From Neoscytalidium dimidiatum (Eukaryota; Ascomycota; Dothideomycetes; Botryosphaeriales; Botryosphaeriaceae), in the NCBI GenBank assembly GCA_037367355.1, contig CM074696.1:1054001-1118000 (forward strand): 64,000 nucleotides of DNA, in the 5' to 3' direction. Below are positions 1 through 10,894 of the stretch, one piece after another (the first letter of the stretch is position 1; the number at the start of each line of letters is the position of its first letter). The notes beneath the pieces were generated by a model, which worked only from the letters and a program-made list of their open reading frames with translations, made no database searches and had not been told where the DNA came from. The position numbers were made by a program, and so were the translations under genes.

Positions 1-1824
1 TTGTCTAAGCCCTACTCTTCTTTTTTCATCGAGATGATTCAGGATCGTTCTCACTCGGGATGTGACAGTGGGCTTTCTTCTCTCGAATGGCGCGAAAAGG
101 ACTGGTTACTTAGTAGTGCGGTTTTTATTGGAATGTCTCGTCATGTCCCGTCACGAATCTCCTGGATATTCTCCCGTTGTCTATGGATACCAACACGCTT
201 GGAGGGTTTGTGTGCGGCTTGCAGAATGGATGGTTAGTTTGAGAGCGAGGTAGGAATGGGTTTGTGGTAGTTTAATTCTCCCAATAAAACACCTCGGCGG
301 CCGCAATCACTTCGCTATCGGTGAGGGTGATGTGAGTGAAGGACTGAAAGGATACATACAGTATGAGCTGGCTACGAATGAGCAGTTGTGGCTCTCACGT
401 AGCCAGACTTATCATTTCAGAAATAGACTCCGAAGTGCTTCTTTGACGCCAGCCCCCATCTTCGGCGACTTTGGGACAGGCACTTGGCTGTGTTTGACGA
501 CACTCGGCCGAGACGGATTGCAAGCTCGAGATTGCAGAGACGGGCCGTTCAAGGTGTACTAGCTAGCGCAAATACTTGCATTGAAGGTCATTTCGCCCCT
601 GGTCCTGGTCAGGTTGGAACCTTCTCGACCCTCGACGATGCTAGTGGCAGAGCGATGCAAGACCTCATGAAAACATAGCGGCCAGGCCATCCCACGAACA
701 GTTAGGGCGTCGACCAAACGTAGATGTTTGACGAGACTGATGACATTCGCATCTGGATGACGACTTTTCGAACTCCATATGCACGCACCCGTACGCACCA
801 TTACGGTGCTGCTGTGTGAAACCGACCTCGCACAATCACATGTGCCCGGTTGTTATTCGGCAAAGCGGACGTGCGGGGGAGCGGTCAAAGTAAGAATCCG
901 CCCCCGAATGGCGCCGTAAACGTGCGGCTGGGTGCGACCAAGGACAAGGACATCCACCCTCCCTCTCCCCCTCCTTTTCGGTATTCGTTCCGCCGCCGAA
1001 CGTTGCCGAGACACCCGATTTCTACATGGAAGACACACAGGCGGTATGAGGTATCGTAATGCGCCAAGCGAGATCAAAAGGAACAGAAAGAGACTGGAAC
1101 GAGAAGAGAAAGGGCATGTGCCACATAATCGATTCTCCTTTTTATTCTTCATCTGCCGTAGCATACTCGTACGAGTGTACTGTGTTATCAAAACTAGGTC
1201 CGCCGACCCCACTACTCTCCCCACTGGGTGGGAAAGGGGAAAAAGTAAAGCGTCGGACCGTATTACTCGTCAGACCCAACAAAATAAAGAACTAACCCTG
1301 GCCAGCCCCCATCCTAGCTAAGGCTTAGCTTCCATGCGTCCAAATATCTGCGACGTTGCATATCCGCAGCTTTCTTCCATGCTATTCTTCTCTGTATGAA
1401 TGGTTGATGAGGAAAAAGAGAGCAAATGCCACCCTAGTTTTGAGCAATGAAGAATACCACTCCTCGCCTACATGATAACAATGAGGCCATTTTAGATTGA
1501 TCATTGATCATTGATCAAGCAAAAAGCAAACACAAAGTGGCGCAAATAAAAAGCTAGAGCAGAATCCTTACACGCCGGTCCCGGGCAAAAGAAAAGGCAA
1601 CGGTAGGTAAGTGCCCCGAGCGTAGACATAAAGACCATGTAAGAGCTGGGAAAGCAAAGAAAAACATCAACAAGACCATCCGCTCTCTGGCTTAGTCGAA
1701 CATCGAAATGATCGCCAGTACTTTTCCAATGTAGAGATGGAAGAGTGGAGAAAAGCTCCGAGACGACTTTGGAAAATCAACATCGAACATCAGAAAATAA
1801 ACGAGAAAATAATATATGTGCATT
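1..1824. other. No gene recognised; left flank
   Basis: I see no credible coding region here. Open frames are short, overlap on both strands and match no family I recognise. The right end presumably holds the 3' UTR of the SFL1-type gene, which ends at 1825. The only structured element noticed is a triple TTGATCA motif at 1497-1518. Confidence 0.6.
1497..1518. repeat. Three overlapping TTGATCA units
   Basis: Three TTGATCA heptamers follow one another directly, giving a near-palindromic 22-bp stretch with three TGATCA sites. It lies about 300 bp beyond the stop codon of the SFL1-type gene. Function unknown; it may be chance. Confidence 0.6.
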
Positions 1825-3969
1825 TTATTGCACCCTCTTTCTCTTCAAATCGCCTTGTGGCTCGTCCTCATCGGCCCGCTCTGCTGTCTCTGCTGGATTC
1901 AGCAGCGAATGCACATTTGATGCCATGCTTGATCTTCTCGTCGGTGGGCCTGGGGTATCAATGCCGCGGAATGGGTATCGTGCACCGGGAAGGGTCCAAC
2001 CAGCATCTGGGTTAAGGCTGGAACCAGGCTCATTTGGTGGAGGGGTTGCGTTTCGTGAACCGGGGTGCTGTCTTGGACCACGTGTGATCTCGTACTGCGC
2101 AAGAGCGTTCCGGAGTTGCTCATCGCCGCCGACCGGGGTCCTATGTGGTGACGATGGCCATGGCGTGGAATTGTGCCCTGATGCATATGGCGAATGCGAA
2201 GGCGGTGGTGGCGGAGCCTGCCAGCCATGCAGCCTGATGTCCGCAGATGTGTGGCGTCTGGATAAATTGGCCGGTGGTGAATTGGCGTTCGCAAGCGGAT
2301 GCTGGATCTGCGGTGGAGGCGGTGGAGGAGCCTGCTGAACTGGAGGTCGCAATGACGAGGGAGAATAATTCCCTTGGTTTATAGAACCGTACCTGCGAGG
2401 CGAGACAACCTGCAGGTGCGGGGGAACAGCGGTTCCAGTACCCCTGTAGGACCCTGGCCGGCCAGCATCTGCTAACGACGGTCGACGCTGGTCATTCTGC
2501 TGAGGCATTTGACGTGGTGAAGCTGGCGCCATGCTATCATTTTGCAAATTTGAAAAGTACTGAGAGCGGGCGGATTGGACGTTGTCTTGCTGCTCTTCCA
2601 TCGACCTGAGAACTTCAGACTGCCGTGCGATTTCGTTTTGCATCATTGTCACTGTATGGATCAGCTAACGGCTTTCTCTCTAGATTCGGGAACAGATACC
2701 CACCATCTTTATGTATTTGATGGTCAGGGTCGGGAACCATGGCCTTGACACAGTTCGAAAGTTCATAGTTCCACTAGACTTGTAAGTACAAGAGCTTGAA
2801 GAGCCGAACAGGATACAAACCTGGTGGCAGCGCATCAGACTTTCCGTGAGCACGTGGCAACGTTGATTGACGTATGCATAACTATCTTCTGTCCGTGCGA
2901 GCCTAGCGTGCATGTCGTAGAGACTGTGCTCAAGCATCTGCAGCCGAGTCTCTACCGGATCAGGCATCGGCTCTACAGGAGCCCCAGATGAGGGAGCAGT
3001 TGATTTGGGACCAGTGGAAAATGAATCGCGATGTATGAGCGCATGCCGCGAAGCTCGCCGCTTGATCTCCCTCAGGCCAACGAGGTCTCCTCGCTTAAAA
3101 TTACCGTTCCCGTGCTTGAACTCCCATAGGGGAGAGTCGGGAGAACCGGTGTGGAAAACGTCGCTCACTGCACAACATGAGCATGGCAAACAGCAGTCGG
3201 GGAGGACTACGAACCTTTGTGGAATCCGTACATATTCAACTGTCGTACGAAAGATGAAATATTGGTATGCTTGAAGTAAGAACTGCCACAGGTATCAGCA
3301 GAGTCATGCCAGCAGCCGGTCCAATCGGAGACGTACGAAAGAACTTTTGAGAATTCATTCGAGGGAGACATAACAAAACTTTCGTTGGTGCTTGACCAGG
3401 AAATCAAATGCTGGATGGACTGATCTTCGAGCATGCTGAATCGAGTCAGTTCCGAATCATGTCTCAGCCAACCACGTTTGATTCACATACTTGTAGAGTT
3501 TGTGGATGAAGGCCGTTTGTACGACCTTCGGTTGCTGTGCTGCCGCCGCCGCACCAATCCCCGGGCCATTGTTACTGCTACTATTGGAGCTGCTGTTTCC
3601 GTTTGTAGCGGTGCTGTTTGCCGTGGCCGAGGCCGCGTTGGACGTGGGCGCACTGCTGGCGGTGTTTTGCTGTTGGTTGGTGTTATTGTTGTTGTTGTTG
3701 TTGTTGTTACTGTTGTTGGACTGGCTGCTGTTCTCCGGTTCCGACTGGTTCCCACCGTTGCGGTCCAAGGCCGGGCTAGGTTGAGAGGGAGGAGCCGTGG
3801 ATGTGGTATTCGAGGGAGTGACGTCCATTGGATCTCCTGCGGGGACCGGAGGGGTCAACGACGAGGCGGCTGACGACGATGGGAGAATCGGTATAGTCTT
3901 GTGCATACCTGGCGCAAGCGCATCGGCGGCAAAGGGACTGCGCCTGACAGACTCGGCGCTGGAAGCCAT
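1825..3969 (-). CDS. SFL1: SFL1-type heat-shock-factor-domain transcription factor
   Basis: Nuclear DNA-binding regulator of the Sfl1 branch of the HSF family, known in yeasts as a repressor/activator of flocculation and morphogenesis. Six exons fit exactly: 3969-3491, 3435-3337, 3282-3215, 3167-2821, 2773-2704 and 2651-1825 (629 aa). The HSF domain (about residues 150-250) is split by three introns. It reads FIHKLYN, then MLEDQSIQHLISW, then SSYFKHTNISSFVRQLNMYG, and ends in WEFKHGNGNF and IKRRAS. The WEFKH signature and the MLEDQ segment point to Sfl1 rather than Hsf1 or Skn7. The N-terminal 150 residues are S/T/P-rich with an Asn/Gln run (about 3671-3720), and the C-terminus is Pro-rich and disordered. 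I chose the ATG at 3969 because the reading frame upstream has no family-like sequence. An in-frame ATG at 4056 is possible. The gene is divergent from the F-box gene across a repeat-rich promoter. Confidence 0.9.
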
Positions 3970-4942
3970 GGTGTGGCGAGAGCTCTCACAGGGATTGCAG
4001 ATTCTGCCGGGATTTGCGGTGCGCCGTTGGGCGGTGGTCCAGCGTGCGGCAAACACGTATATAAGAGCGGCTCGGCGTCCTCGAGCTTGTCTAAGCCAGT
4101 CTATTGCGCCCAGTGTCTCATCTGCCAGCTCTTTCTAAGAATAACGGGGTCGACAGCGCGGGCACAGCTCACGGCATCCTACGGCGGACGGAGCGATTGC
4201 GGGCGGAGCGGAGGTAGAGGCAGAGCCAGGCTGCCAATGGACTGGCGCAGAGCGGGCGAGCGAGCGGCGGGCAGCTGGGCCCCGGGAGGTGCAGACAGGC
4301 TCGGTGGTGGTTGCAGACGCGTGGTTGACGGGGGAGGTCAGACGGGAGCGGCGCGCAGGCAGGGAGAGCTCTTGGGGCGCGGGTCGGGCGCGGGCGAGGG
4401 CTGCAGGCGGGCGTGGGCGGCAAGCGACAGGCGCCTGGGGCCGGCGAGTAGGGGATAAGGGTCAATGGAATTTGCGGGGACGGGACGGTCGAGCTCCTGG
4501 GTGCGGCGGTGGGGAGCTGGGGCTGCAAGAGCTGCGGTATGGTGGTCGCTGGGGTTTGGGGCTCGCGGCTTTGGTGCTCTGGGGCCCTGGGGTGCGGCGG
4601 CGCGTGGCTAGGAGGGCATCTGCTGCGACAAAGGGGGCCAGCTGTCGGCTTGGGTGGGACGCGTGATGGACGGGGACGGAGACGGGGACAGCTGCGATAG
4701 AACGGGGCCGGGGCTAGCAGGAGCAGAGGCAGGAGCAGGAGCAGCTTTCGATGCGGACCTCAACCGAGGGCGCCAGGACGGTGTGGAGCTTCCTCGACGC
4801 GGGCGCGGCACCGCTTGACCAGGAGCATCAGGGGAAGGAACACCTCGATCCAGACCGCGCTGCCCATGGTGAAACTCCGCGAGCAGCTGTACAACGCCTG
4901 CGCAGAGTGACATGGCCGCGCCCGCCGATCGCCAGCTCTGAG

Positions 4943-5012
4943 CCCGCAACCCGCAACCCGCAACCCGCAGCCCGCAGCCCGCAGCCCGCAGCCCGCAGTC
5001 CGCAACCCGCAG
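4943..5012 (+). repeat. 7-bp tandem array, unit CCCGCAR, about 10 copies
   Basis: Ten consecutive 7-bp units are visible: three CCCGCAA, five CCCGCAG, then TCCGCAA and CCCGCAG. The array lies 290 bp upstream of the F-box start codon, probably in its promoter or 5' UTR. Confidence 0.9.
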
Positions 5013-5088
5013 CCCAGCTCTCCGTCCAAACCCAAACATCCAACGGGCGCCACGAGGCCGCTCCCGCATCCCCCAGTCCGGCCCACAC

Positions 5089-5089
<1 letters not shown>

Positions 5090-5124
<35 letters not shown>

Positions 5125-5177
5125 CCAGCAGCAGCGCCAGCAGCAGCGCCAGCAGCAGCACCGCAGCACCGCAGCAC
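5090..5177 (+). repeat. CAG microsatellite followed by a 12-bp CAG-derived minisatellite
   Basis: Eleven uninterrupted CAG units (5090-5122) are followed by three exact copies of the 12-mer CGCCAGCAGCAG (5123-5158) and degenerate CACCGCAG copies. The array is in non-coding leader, 120 bp upstream of the F-box ATG. Both strands appear open (poly-Gln, poly-Ala), which is a trivial effect of the repeat. Confidence 0.9.
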
Positions 5178-5298
5178 ACGCTGTTCGCCCTGTCGCCCGC
5201 TGTCTGTCCGCTGCCCGTTGCCCGCTGCTCGCTGCTCGCTGCTCGTTGCCCGCCTGTGTGCTGCCCGCCTCACCCGCGATCTAGGCCCGCGCGCACGC

Positions 5299-7406
5299 AT
5301 GGCACTCCTGGCCCGCGATTTTGCTGAGCTTCCCTCTCCGGCCGCGCGCCGAGCGGTGTAAGTGCCAGTCTCCCCTTCTTCATGCCGCCAGATTCCCGTT
5401 TCGGCCTGGTCTCTGCTGCTCCGCTCGCAGTAGAGGGTGTCGTTCAATTAAGCATATCACGTCGTCGCTCGCCTATCCAGCTGCAGCATGCCCGCCTGGA
5501 ACCAGTGCTGTCTCGCCGGGACTTCAGCTAAACCCCAGCCCGCCTCTCGCATCAGCCGTGCAGCCGGCTCTCTCCCGGCCTTTGGCCAACCTGGCCCTGG
5601 GTGCAGCTGCTGTCCATCCTGAGAATACGAGCTCCAGCGCCGTCGTTTGCACAGGATTAGCCACCGCTGCCTGAGGGAGGCTGCAGCATGAATTGTTTGG
5701 ATTGTTCCCGCATGCAGACGGGCACTGCGCTCCTCGTATTGGGGAGCCTGACTTAGACACCTGCTAATCACACGTGTTTTAGATTAGACGGCATCGTCGA
5801 GAGCCTCACCACTGCCGAATGGCGAGAGCTGCTCGCCCGACTGCAGCAACGAGACTTCCGCTGCGACATCGTGGGCTCGCTGCCCGTCGAGCTGGTGTCC
5901 CACATCTTCCGCTACCTTCCTCCAAACGCACCTTTTCTGTACCAGCGGGTATGTATGCGACCACCACCACCAGCAGTAGTTTGCTGCGGATCCGAGCATG
6001 CTGACTCTGCGCAGGTCTGCCGTCGCTGGCAGCGCCTGCTGTCCTCCATACACGTGACCGGATGTGCGCTCGACACCTGGTATTCTGAGCGGGATCCCAA
6101 GCTGGCGGGTGAAGAAGCAGGACTCTACAGCGACCCCTTGACCGTGCACAAGTGGAAGTCAGACCACGTGAAGCGCTTCCGAGAGGGTAGGCCTTACCAT
6201 GGCACATTCTACTATGGTAACTGGTATGGCAGACTAACAGCAGCCGATCGCGCTGAATATCCCGAGGCCGATTTTGTCAAGGACACTCTTGCATGGAAAG
6301 AGTTGAGACGAATAGTGGCGTTCAACTTTCGAAGTGGAGAGCATCATTCGATAATGACAGATGCTCGCGAGCAAATTTACTCCATGAAGTTGACTGAGAA
6401 CCTCGTTGCATTCTTTACCATATTCTCCCGAGTCTGCCATGTTTACGACCTACAGACTAGGGAGCGAACCCATTTCACACTTATGAATCAGAACATGGAA
6501 GTATTTGAGGCTCAGGGCAATACTGTACTTGTGGCATCTGAATCTCGAACCCCTTCTTGGAGCACTCGATTGAATGTGTACATCTGGAATTCTCATGAAA
6601 AACGAACCCGTTCCTTCGAGATCAACCGTGTGCGTCTCGTTGACGAGGGAAGGCCATAGTCAGTGGAGCCAGACCAAATTCCAGAGCTCACTGATACTAA
6701 CTCTCTTTGCAGTCAGTACATGCCCAAATGCGTTGTCATTGATGAACAGACCCGGTCGATAGTCTGGTTCTTCTGCCTTCGAAAAGAAACGAAGAACTGG
6801 CTGTCGTTTGAACGATGGTCATTTGATGGAGTGCTTTTGGGACGGTTTGACCACGAAGTGAGTGTATCGGTATACTCCTTGCGAGCAGCTGAAGTACGCC
6901 CCATGGACTACGAAAGCCGTTTCTACCACATCAGAACGCCCATCCGCCCATTCGGGTACCGTGAAGAGCCTGTCTTCGCGCGGACGATGACCACCATCGT
7001 CTTCGACAACAGGCTTAATCAACTAACGATCAAAACTTCTGAAGATGCTCTCTCTGCCTTCCGCAATGAGTACTTCAAAAAGACCCCGTTCGACAAGTTT
7101 ACCGTCTGCCTGTGGAAGGATGCCATGTTCTACATGCCCCCGGCCGTGACTGATGAGGAGGCTCGGACGAAGGACAGCACCTGGGGACCACAGACGTACC
7201 AGACGCTAGAGCGACGAGGGCTTCATCTGGGGATCATGGACATCCCTGAGGACCTGGCGGCAGAGCATAGCGGCATGCCGGGGGATGAAGCTCTTCTCGG
7301 AAACGAGCACCTTCTAGTGCTCCTTCGACGCGGCCATTGCGCCGTGTGGTGCTTCGACCCGCACCTTCAGCTCCCAGAACGCATCCCGAGGGACGAAACA
7401 CTCTGA
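5299..7406 (+). CDS. F-box domain protein
   Basis: Probable substrate-recognition subunit of an SCF ubiquitin ligase; the target cannot be inferred. Four exons give an exact 509-aa frame: 5299-5357, 5783-5948, 6015-6629 and 6717-7406. The first exon (19 codons plus two bases, donor GTAAGT) is joined to the F-box exon over a 425-nt intron. This start is preferred because it supplies a Met immediately upstream of the conserved segment LDGIVESLTTAEW. The F-box (about residues 50-95) contains GSLPVELVSHIFRYLPP and, across intron 2, VCRRWQRLL. The rest (about 400 residues) is a fungal-type C-terminal domain with no repeat I can name. The third intron uses GTGCGT and a TACTAAC branch site; the acceptor is the second AG of a cagtcag pair, chosen because it keeps the frame. 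Confidence 0.85.
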
Positions 7407-7823
7407 ACCGTGGTAGCGGTCAGTCGGCTTCTCAGCTGTTATTTTCCTTTCTCGACAATGGCACGTATTAGCTAGCGAAGAACAGACAAGTATAATCAGC
7501 GTCCTTCTATGTGGCAGGGCGAGCGGTTGCTGGGCAGCCAATGGGATGGCAGAAGTGGCCGAAGATTCGGGAGCGTGCGATTGGGGAGCAGGGGAGTTGT
7601 GGCTGGACATTTGGCCGAAGAAAAAGGGCTTGGCATCTGATCGGGGCCGGCCGCCAGTCGGTGGGGAACGAGGCAAAGCTGCGAGAATCCATGTCCGTGC
7701 CCCTCGTGCCCTTCCACCAGTAAAGTAGCAGCTCCGGTCGACTACTTTTTTATTTTTTGCCCTATACAACAGAAAAAGTTGCCTTCCAACGAGCCTCCTT
7801 CTCTGCCTGGCCGTCTGCCCACC
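7407..7823. other. Intergenic region between the F-box gene and XPT1
   Basis: Tandem intergenic space of 417 bp. A T-rich stretch (about 7744-7760) precedes the XPT1 leader. No gene or clear motif seen. Confidence 0.6.
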
Positions 7824-8963
7824 ATGGTCGAGAAGATCTACGTCACGTACAACGAAGTCAGTGTGTTCCTGGCCCATGAGATCCTGCCGCCAACGCAGTC
7901 CCCTCGCGTAATGCGTCATAGCCAGCGGCGCGTTCGAAGCAGCGCCTCAAGGCCGCCGCCGTCGCATGACTGGGTGCCAGCTGCTTCGCAACGAAACGCG
8001 CGGCTTCTACGTGAGGCTGCTGGCGAAGAGAGCACACTCCTGTGGCGCGGTTTCTTCCCGCTGCGTGCTCGTGTCGCGCGCGCGCATCTCCCACGTCTCC
8101 CACGTCTCGAATGGTGGAGTGAAAGTTACGAGCACGAGTGCTGACGATGAGTCAAAACCCGTAGGTTCACAAGCTCTGCCAGAAGTCGGCGGAGACGATC
8201 CTCAATGATTTCAAGCCCAACCTCATGATCGCCATTGGCGGCGGCGGCTACGTCCCTGCGCGCATTCTGCGGTAAGAAAGCCTCGCTGCGCCGGTCCTTC
8301 CACTCTTCCCCGCTCGTATCGAGCCGGGCGAAGAGCGGGAACGCTGGGAGCAGCGCGATACTGCAAGATGAGCCAGGGCTGATGGTAGTTCGTCCTTCGC
8401 GCAGCTCCTTCCTCAAGAAGCCCGGCAACCCCAACATTCCCATTCAGGCAATCGGCCTGTCGCTGTATGAGTCGCTCGGCACGGGCGACGAGGTCGAGAC
8501 GCCCGGCACCAAGGTGACGCGCACGCAGTGGTTGGACCTGTCGTCGCTCGAGATGGCCAACCTGATCGGCAAGAACGTGCTGATCGTCGACGAGGTCGAT
8601 GACACGCGTACCACGCTCGAGTATGCCGTGCGCGAGCTCGAGAAGGACGTCGAACAGGCCACCCAGAAGCTTGGCCGCACCGGCGAGAAGACTACTTTCT
8701 CCATCTTCGTCCTCCACAACAAGGATAAGCAGAAGAAGGGCTACCTGCCTAAGGATCTGATCGACGGTGGCAAGTACATCGCTGCGCAGACCGTTGGCGA
8801 TGTGTGGATCAACTACCCTTGGGAAGCGACGTGAGTTCTCTCTATTCTTCCTTCTTTTCCTGCGCGTGCGCGAAGAAGTCATTCTGACTCGGGTTGTTAC
8901 AGCGACATCGATGAGCATGACCGTCTGGCTTCGGAGGCCGCGAAGGCAAAGGCATCGACCTGA
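7824..8963 (+). CDS. XPT1: Xanthine/hypoxanthine phosphoribosyltransferase, Xpt1 type
   Basis: Cytosolic purine-salvage enzyme that joins xanthine (and hypoxanthine/guanine in relatives) to PRPP. Four exons give 208 aa exactly: 7824-7856, 8165-8271, 8405-8830 and 8903-8963. The short first exon encodes MVEKIYVTYNE, the family N-terminus, and is followed by a 308-nt intron. Visible motifs are LMIAIGGGGYVPARILR and the PRPP-binding loop VLIVDEVDDTRTT. The length matches fungal Xpt1 (about 210 aa). The C-terminal exon is only 61 nt and encodes an Ala/Lys-rich tail. It converges with the gene on the minus strand that ends at 9315. Confidence 0.93.
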
Positions 8964-9314
8964 ATGACGACCGGCATGGGTTTGGGTGTAGAGAAAAGAA
9001 GAGACAGACAGGGGACGCAATATCTGGGCCATGCTCATTCCTGCGGCTTTTCTTTACGGCGTTATATCTGACACGGGAATACAAGACATTGGCTGGTTGG
9101 CATAGACAGCGTGCAGGAAAATCCAAATTCGATTCAAGCAGCCTCAGGATGAGGGCTGCATATTGCATGCGGCAGAAGACCTTCGTTTGCAGACGATACT
9201 CAGAGTTCCAATCAAAACTCCAGGATGCATGGCAATCTTCACTTCTCATCATGACAGGCCAATACAACATGAACCTCTCGGACAGTATGTAAAATAATCG
9301 CAATAGCTCCGGTC
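8964..9314. other. Convergent 3' intergenic region
   Basis: 351 bp between two converging genes; presumably two 3' UTRs. Nothing else seen. Confidence 0.6.
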
Positions 9315-10037
9315 CTAAACACCACAACTCGACGTCGGCAGATCTCTCATGCACCACGCAAACAACGCGGCATCTGCGTCCGCATCAGTGAACCCTCCAG
9401 CACCCGCTGCACCACCAAGCATCACTGTTTCGGCTGGCAGCGTTAACAACTGTTGCCCCACGTGCCCCATACCCATACCCCCTGCTCCATCCGCTCCACC
9501 AGCAGCCAATAAGCCGAAAATCTGCGCCGCAAGCTCCTCCTCCGACCACATCGACGAAGAATCCACCGCGCTGCCAACACCTCCCCCCGCTCTCTCCCCC
9601 AGCATCCCTTCCATCTCATCGTCCCTGGCCTGACCACCACAATCATAGCCCGGCAACGCTACCCCCAGCCGCAACGCCGCCGGCACACCCTTCGGCTCCC
9701 TCCCGCAGACCGGACACACCTTGCGCGGATCATGGTCGTACTGATTCACGCCCTTGGGACAGGGCGCGAGACTGGCGGTCCTGGCCGCCGCAGACGCCGC
9801 AGCCACCAAACCGAGATCGATCGCGGCACGCGCGCTCGACGGAACCGAACGGGGAGGGGAAGTGGAAGCGGTGGGCTTGGCGCCCGCGCCGTGGGGCTGC
9901 AATGAGGAGGGGACCGCGTGCGAGGGGGCCCGGCGCAATGGCGGGCGTGGTTGCAGAGGCTCGGCTTGGTCGCAGAACCGTGTGCGGATGGGCTTCATGT
10001 GGCCGCACGGCCAGCAGCCGATGAGCACGAAGCACAT
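9315..10037 (-). CDS. Hypothetical fungal Cys/His protein (MCF...CGH type)
   Basis: Unbroken 240-codon frame with no named family. It begins MCFVLIGCWPCGHMKPIRTR and then FCDQ. Filamentous ascomycetes have many small proteins starting MC(F/Y) with a CGH motif and a following Cys, so I take the ATG at 10037; an upstream in-frame ATG at 10172 would add 45 unconserved residues. A second Cys cluster reads CPKGVNQYDHDPRKVCPVCG (about residues 100-120) and may bind a metal ion. The C-terminal half is Gly/Ala-rich and probably disordered. No signal peptide or membrane segment. Function unknown. Confidence 0.65.
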   Translation of the reverse strand: MCFVLIGCWPCGHMKPIRTRFCDQAEPLQPRPPLRRAPSHAVPSSLQPHGAGAKPTASTSPPRSVPSSARAAIDLGLVAAASAAARTASLAPCPKGVNQYDHDPRKVCPVCGREPKGVPAALRLGVALPGYDCGGQARDDEMEGMLGERAGGGVGSAVDSSSMWSEEELAAQIFGLLAAGGADGAGGMGMGHVGQQLLTLPAETVMLGGAAGAGGFTDADADAALFAWCMRDLPTSSCGV

Positions 10038-10894
10038 CGGCCGGGCGCTGATGGGCGACGGTGTAGTGTTGAGTCCTGTGCCTGGCCGGCACTGTGGTTT
10101 GTGGTCGTTCGAGAGGAGTGGGTTGCTGACTGGCTTGATCGTGATCAGACGGTTGCGAGAAGATTGTTGCATTGGATGGATGTTGATATCGATGAAGAGG
10201 GCGTTTGGGAATCAGACAAACTGTGCGATAATATGAAGAAGTGTCTTCCTTCCGAACGAAGTGCAGAGAGCTAAGAGATATGGTATGTGTGTGAAAATCA
10301 AGTACTGCTACTGACCGCGAGGATTGCGGATAGGACCGTTTGCCTTGCAGCGCACCTAAAGTCCTTGTATGCGTAAGGGTGTGAACTAGTGAGCAGATAA
10401 CTGAGCGATCGCTGGTTGATGGAAACACAAAGGGGCATCGAAGAGACACAGCTACTTTTGGGCTTTATACCGATTGCTTGCTTGGAGCTCAAATCGACGT
10501 GTTCGGAAGGGAAACTCTCGAAATTTTAGGTAGTTTGCGTTTCTCCATGGACTTTAGGGGTAGCAAACGCGAGGCTCTGTCGATGTAGCAAACGGAAACG
10601 CAATTATTCATGTTCGAGACCAACTTTGGGGCTCAGGAAAGGTGAATGATCACTGCGAAAGTAATTCCACTTGCGCCACACGTGCTTCAAGTTAGGTATC
10701 CTAAGTACAGGGTGAACAAGGGTTCGAGAAAATGGTGGATGTCGGGAGGGCACGCAAACGCGCAACGCTAGAAATACAATGTTTCCCGCGCCGCCAAACT
10801 AAGAGGCAAGAACAACGTTCTAGATTGGATCATGCAGAAGGAAACAGACGGGAAAAAGCAAAAGGAAGAATTTAGTTCACTCGCTCGTTGCTTT
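10038..10894. other. Intergenic region between two tandem minus-strand genes
   Basis: Promoter of the Cys/His gene plus 3' flank of PDB1. If the longer start at 10172 is used, the first 135 bp are coding. No other gene seen. Confidence 0.55.

Larger units (their letters stand above)
3970..5298. other. Long GC-rich shared promoter of SFL1 and the F-box gene
   Basis: This is 1.3 kb between two divergent start codons. Many overlapping frames look open only because the sequence is GC-rich and repetitive, with Ala/Arg/Gln-biased translations. It holds a TATATAAG motif at 4058-4065, about 90 bp upstream of the SFL1 ATG, a 7-bp array at 4943-5012 and a CAG-rich array at 5090-5177. I assign no gene. 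Confidence 0.65.

Noticed and set aside
853..1321. Open frames of 123-129 codons on both strands
   Set aside because: Random-looking composition, full overlap between strands and no splice-supported extension.
4169..5284. Several long overlapping open frames on both strands, some poly-Ala or poly-Gln
   Set aside because: They arise from GC-rich, CAG- and CCCGCA-repeat sequence; no frame has family-like sequence, and the start exon of the F-box gene lies just beyond.
7824..8144. Reading XPT1 exon 1 straight through as a 107-codon protein
   Set aside because: After MVEKIYVTYNE the translation loses all family resemblance; splicing at 7857-8164 restores the conserved VHKLCQKSAETIL.
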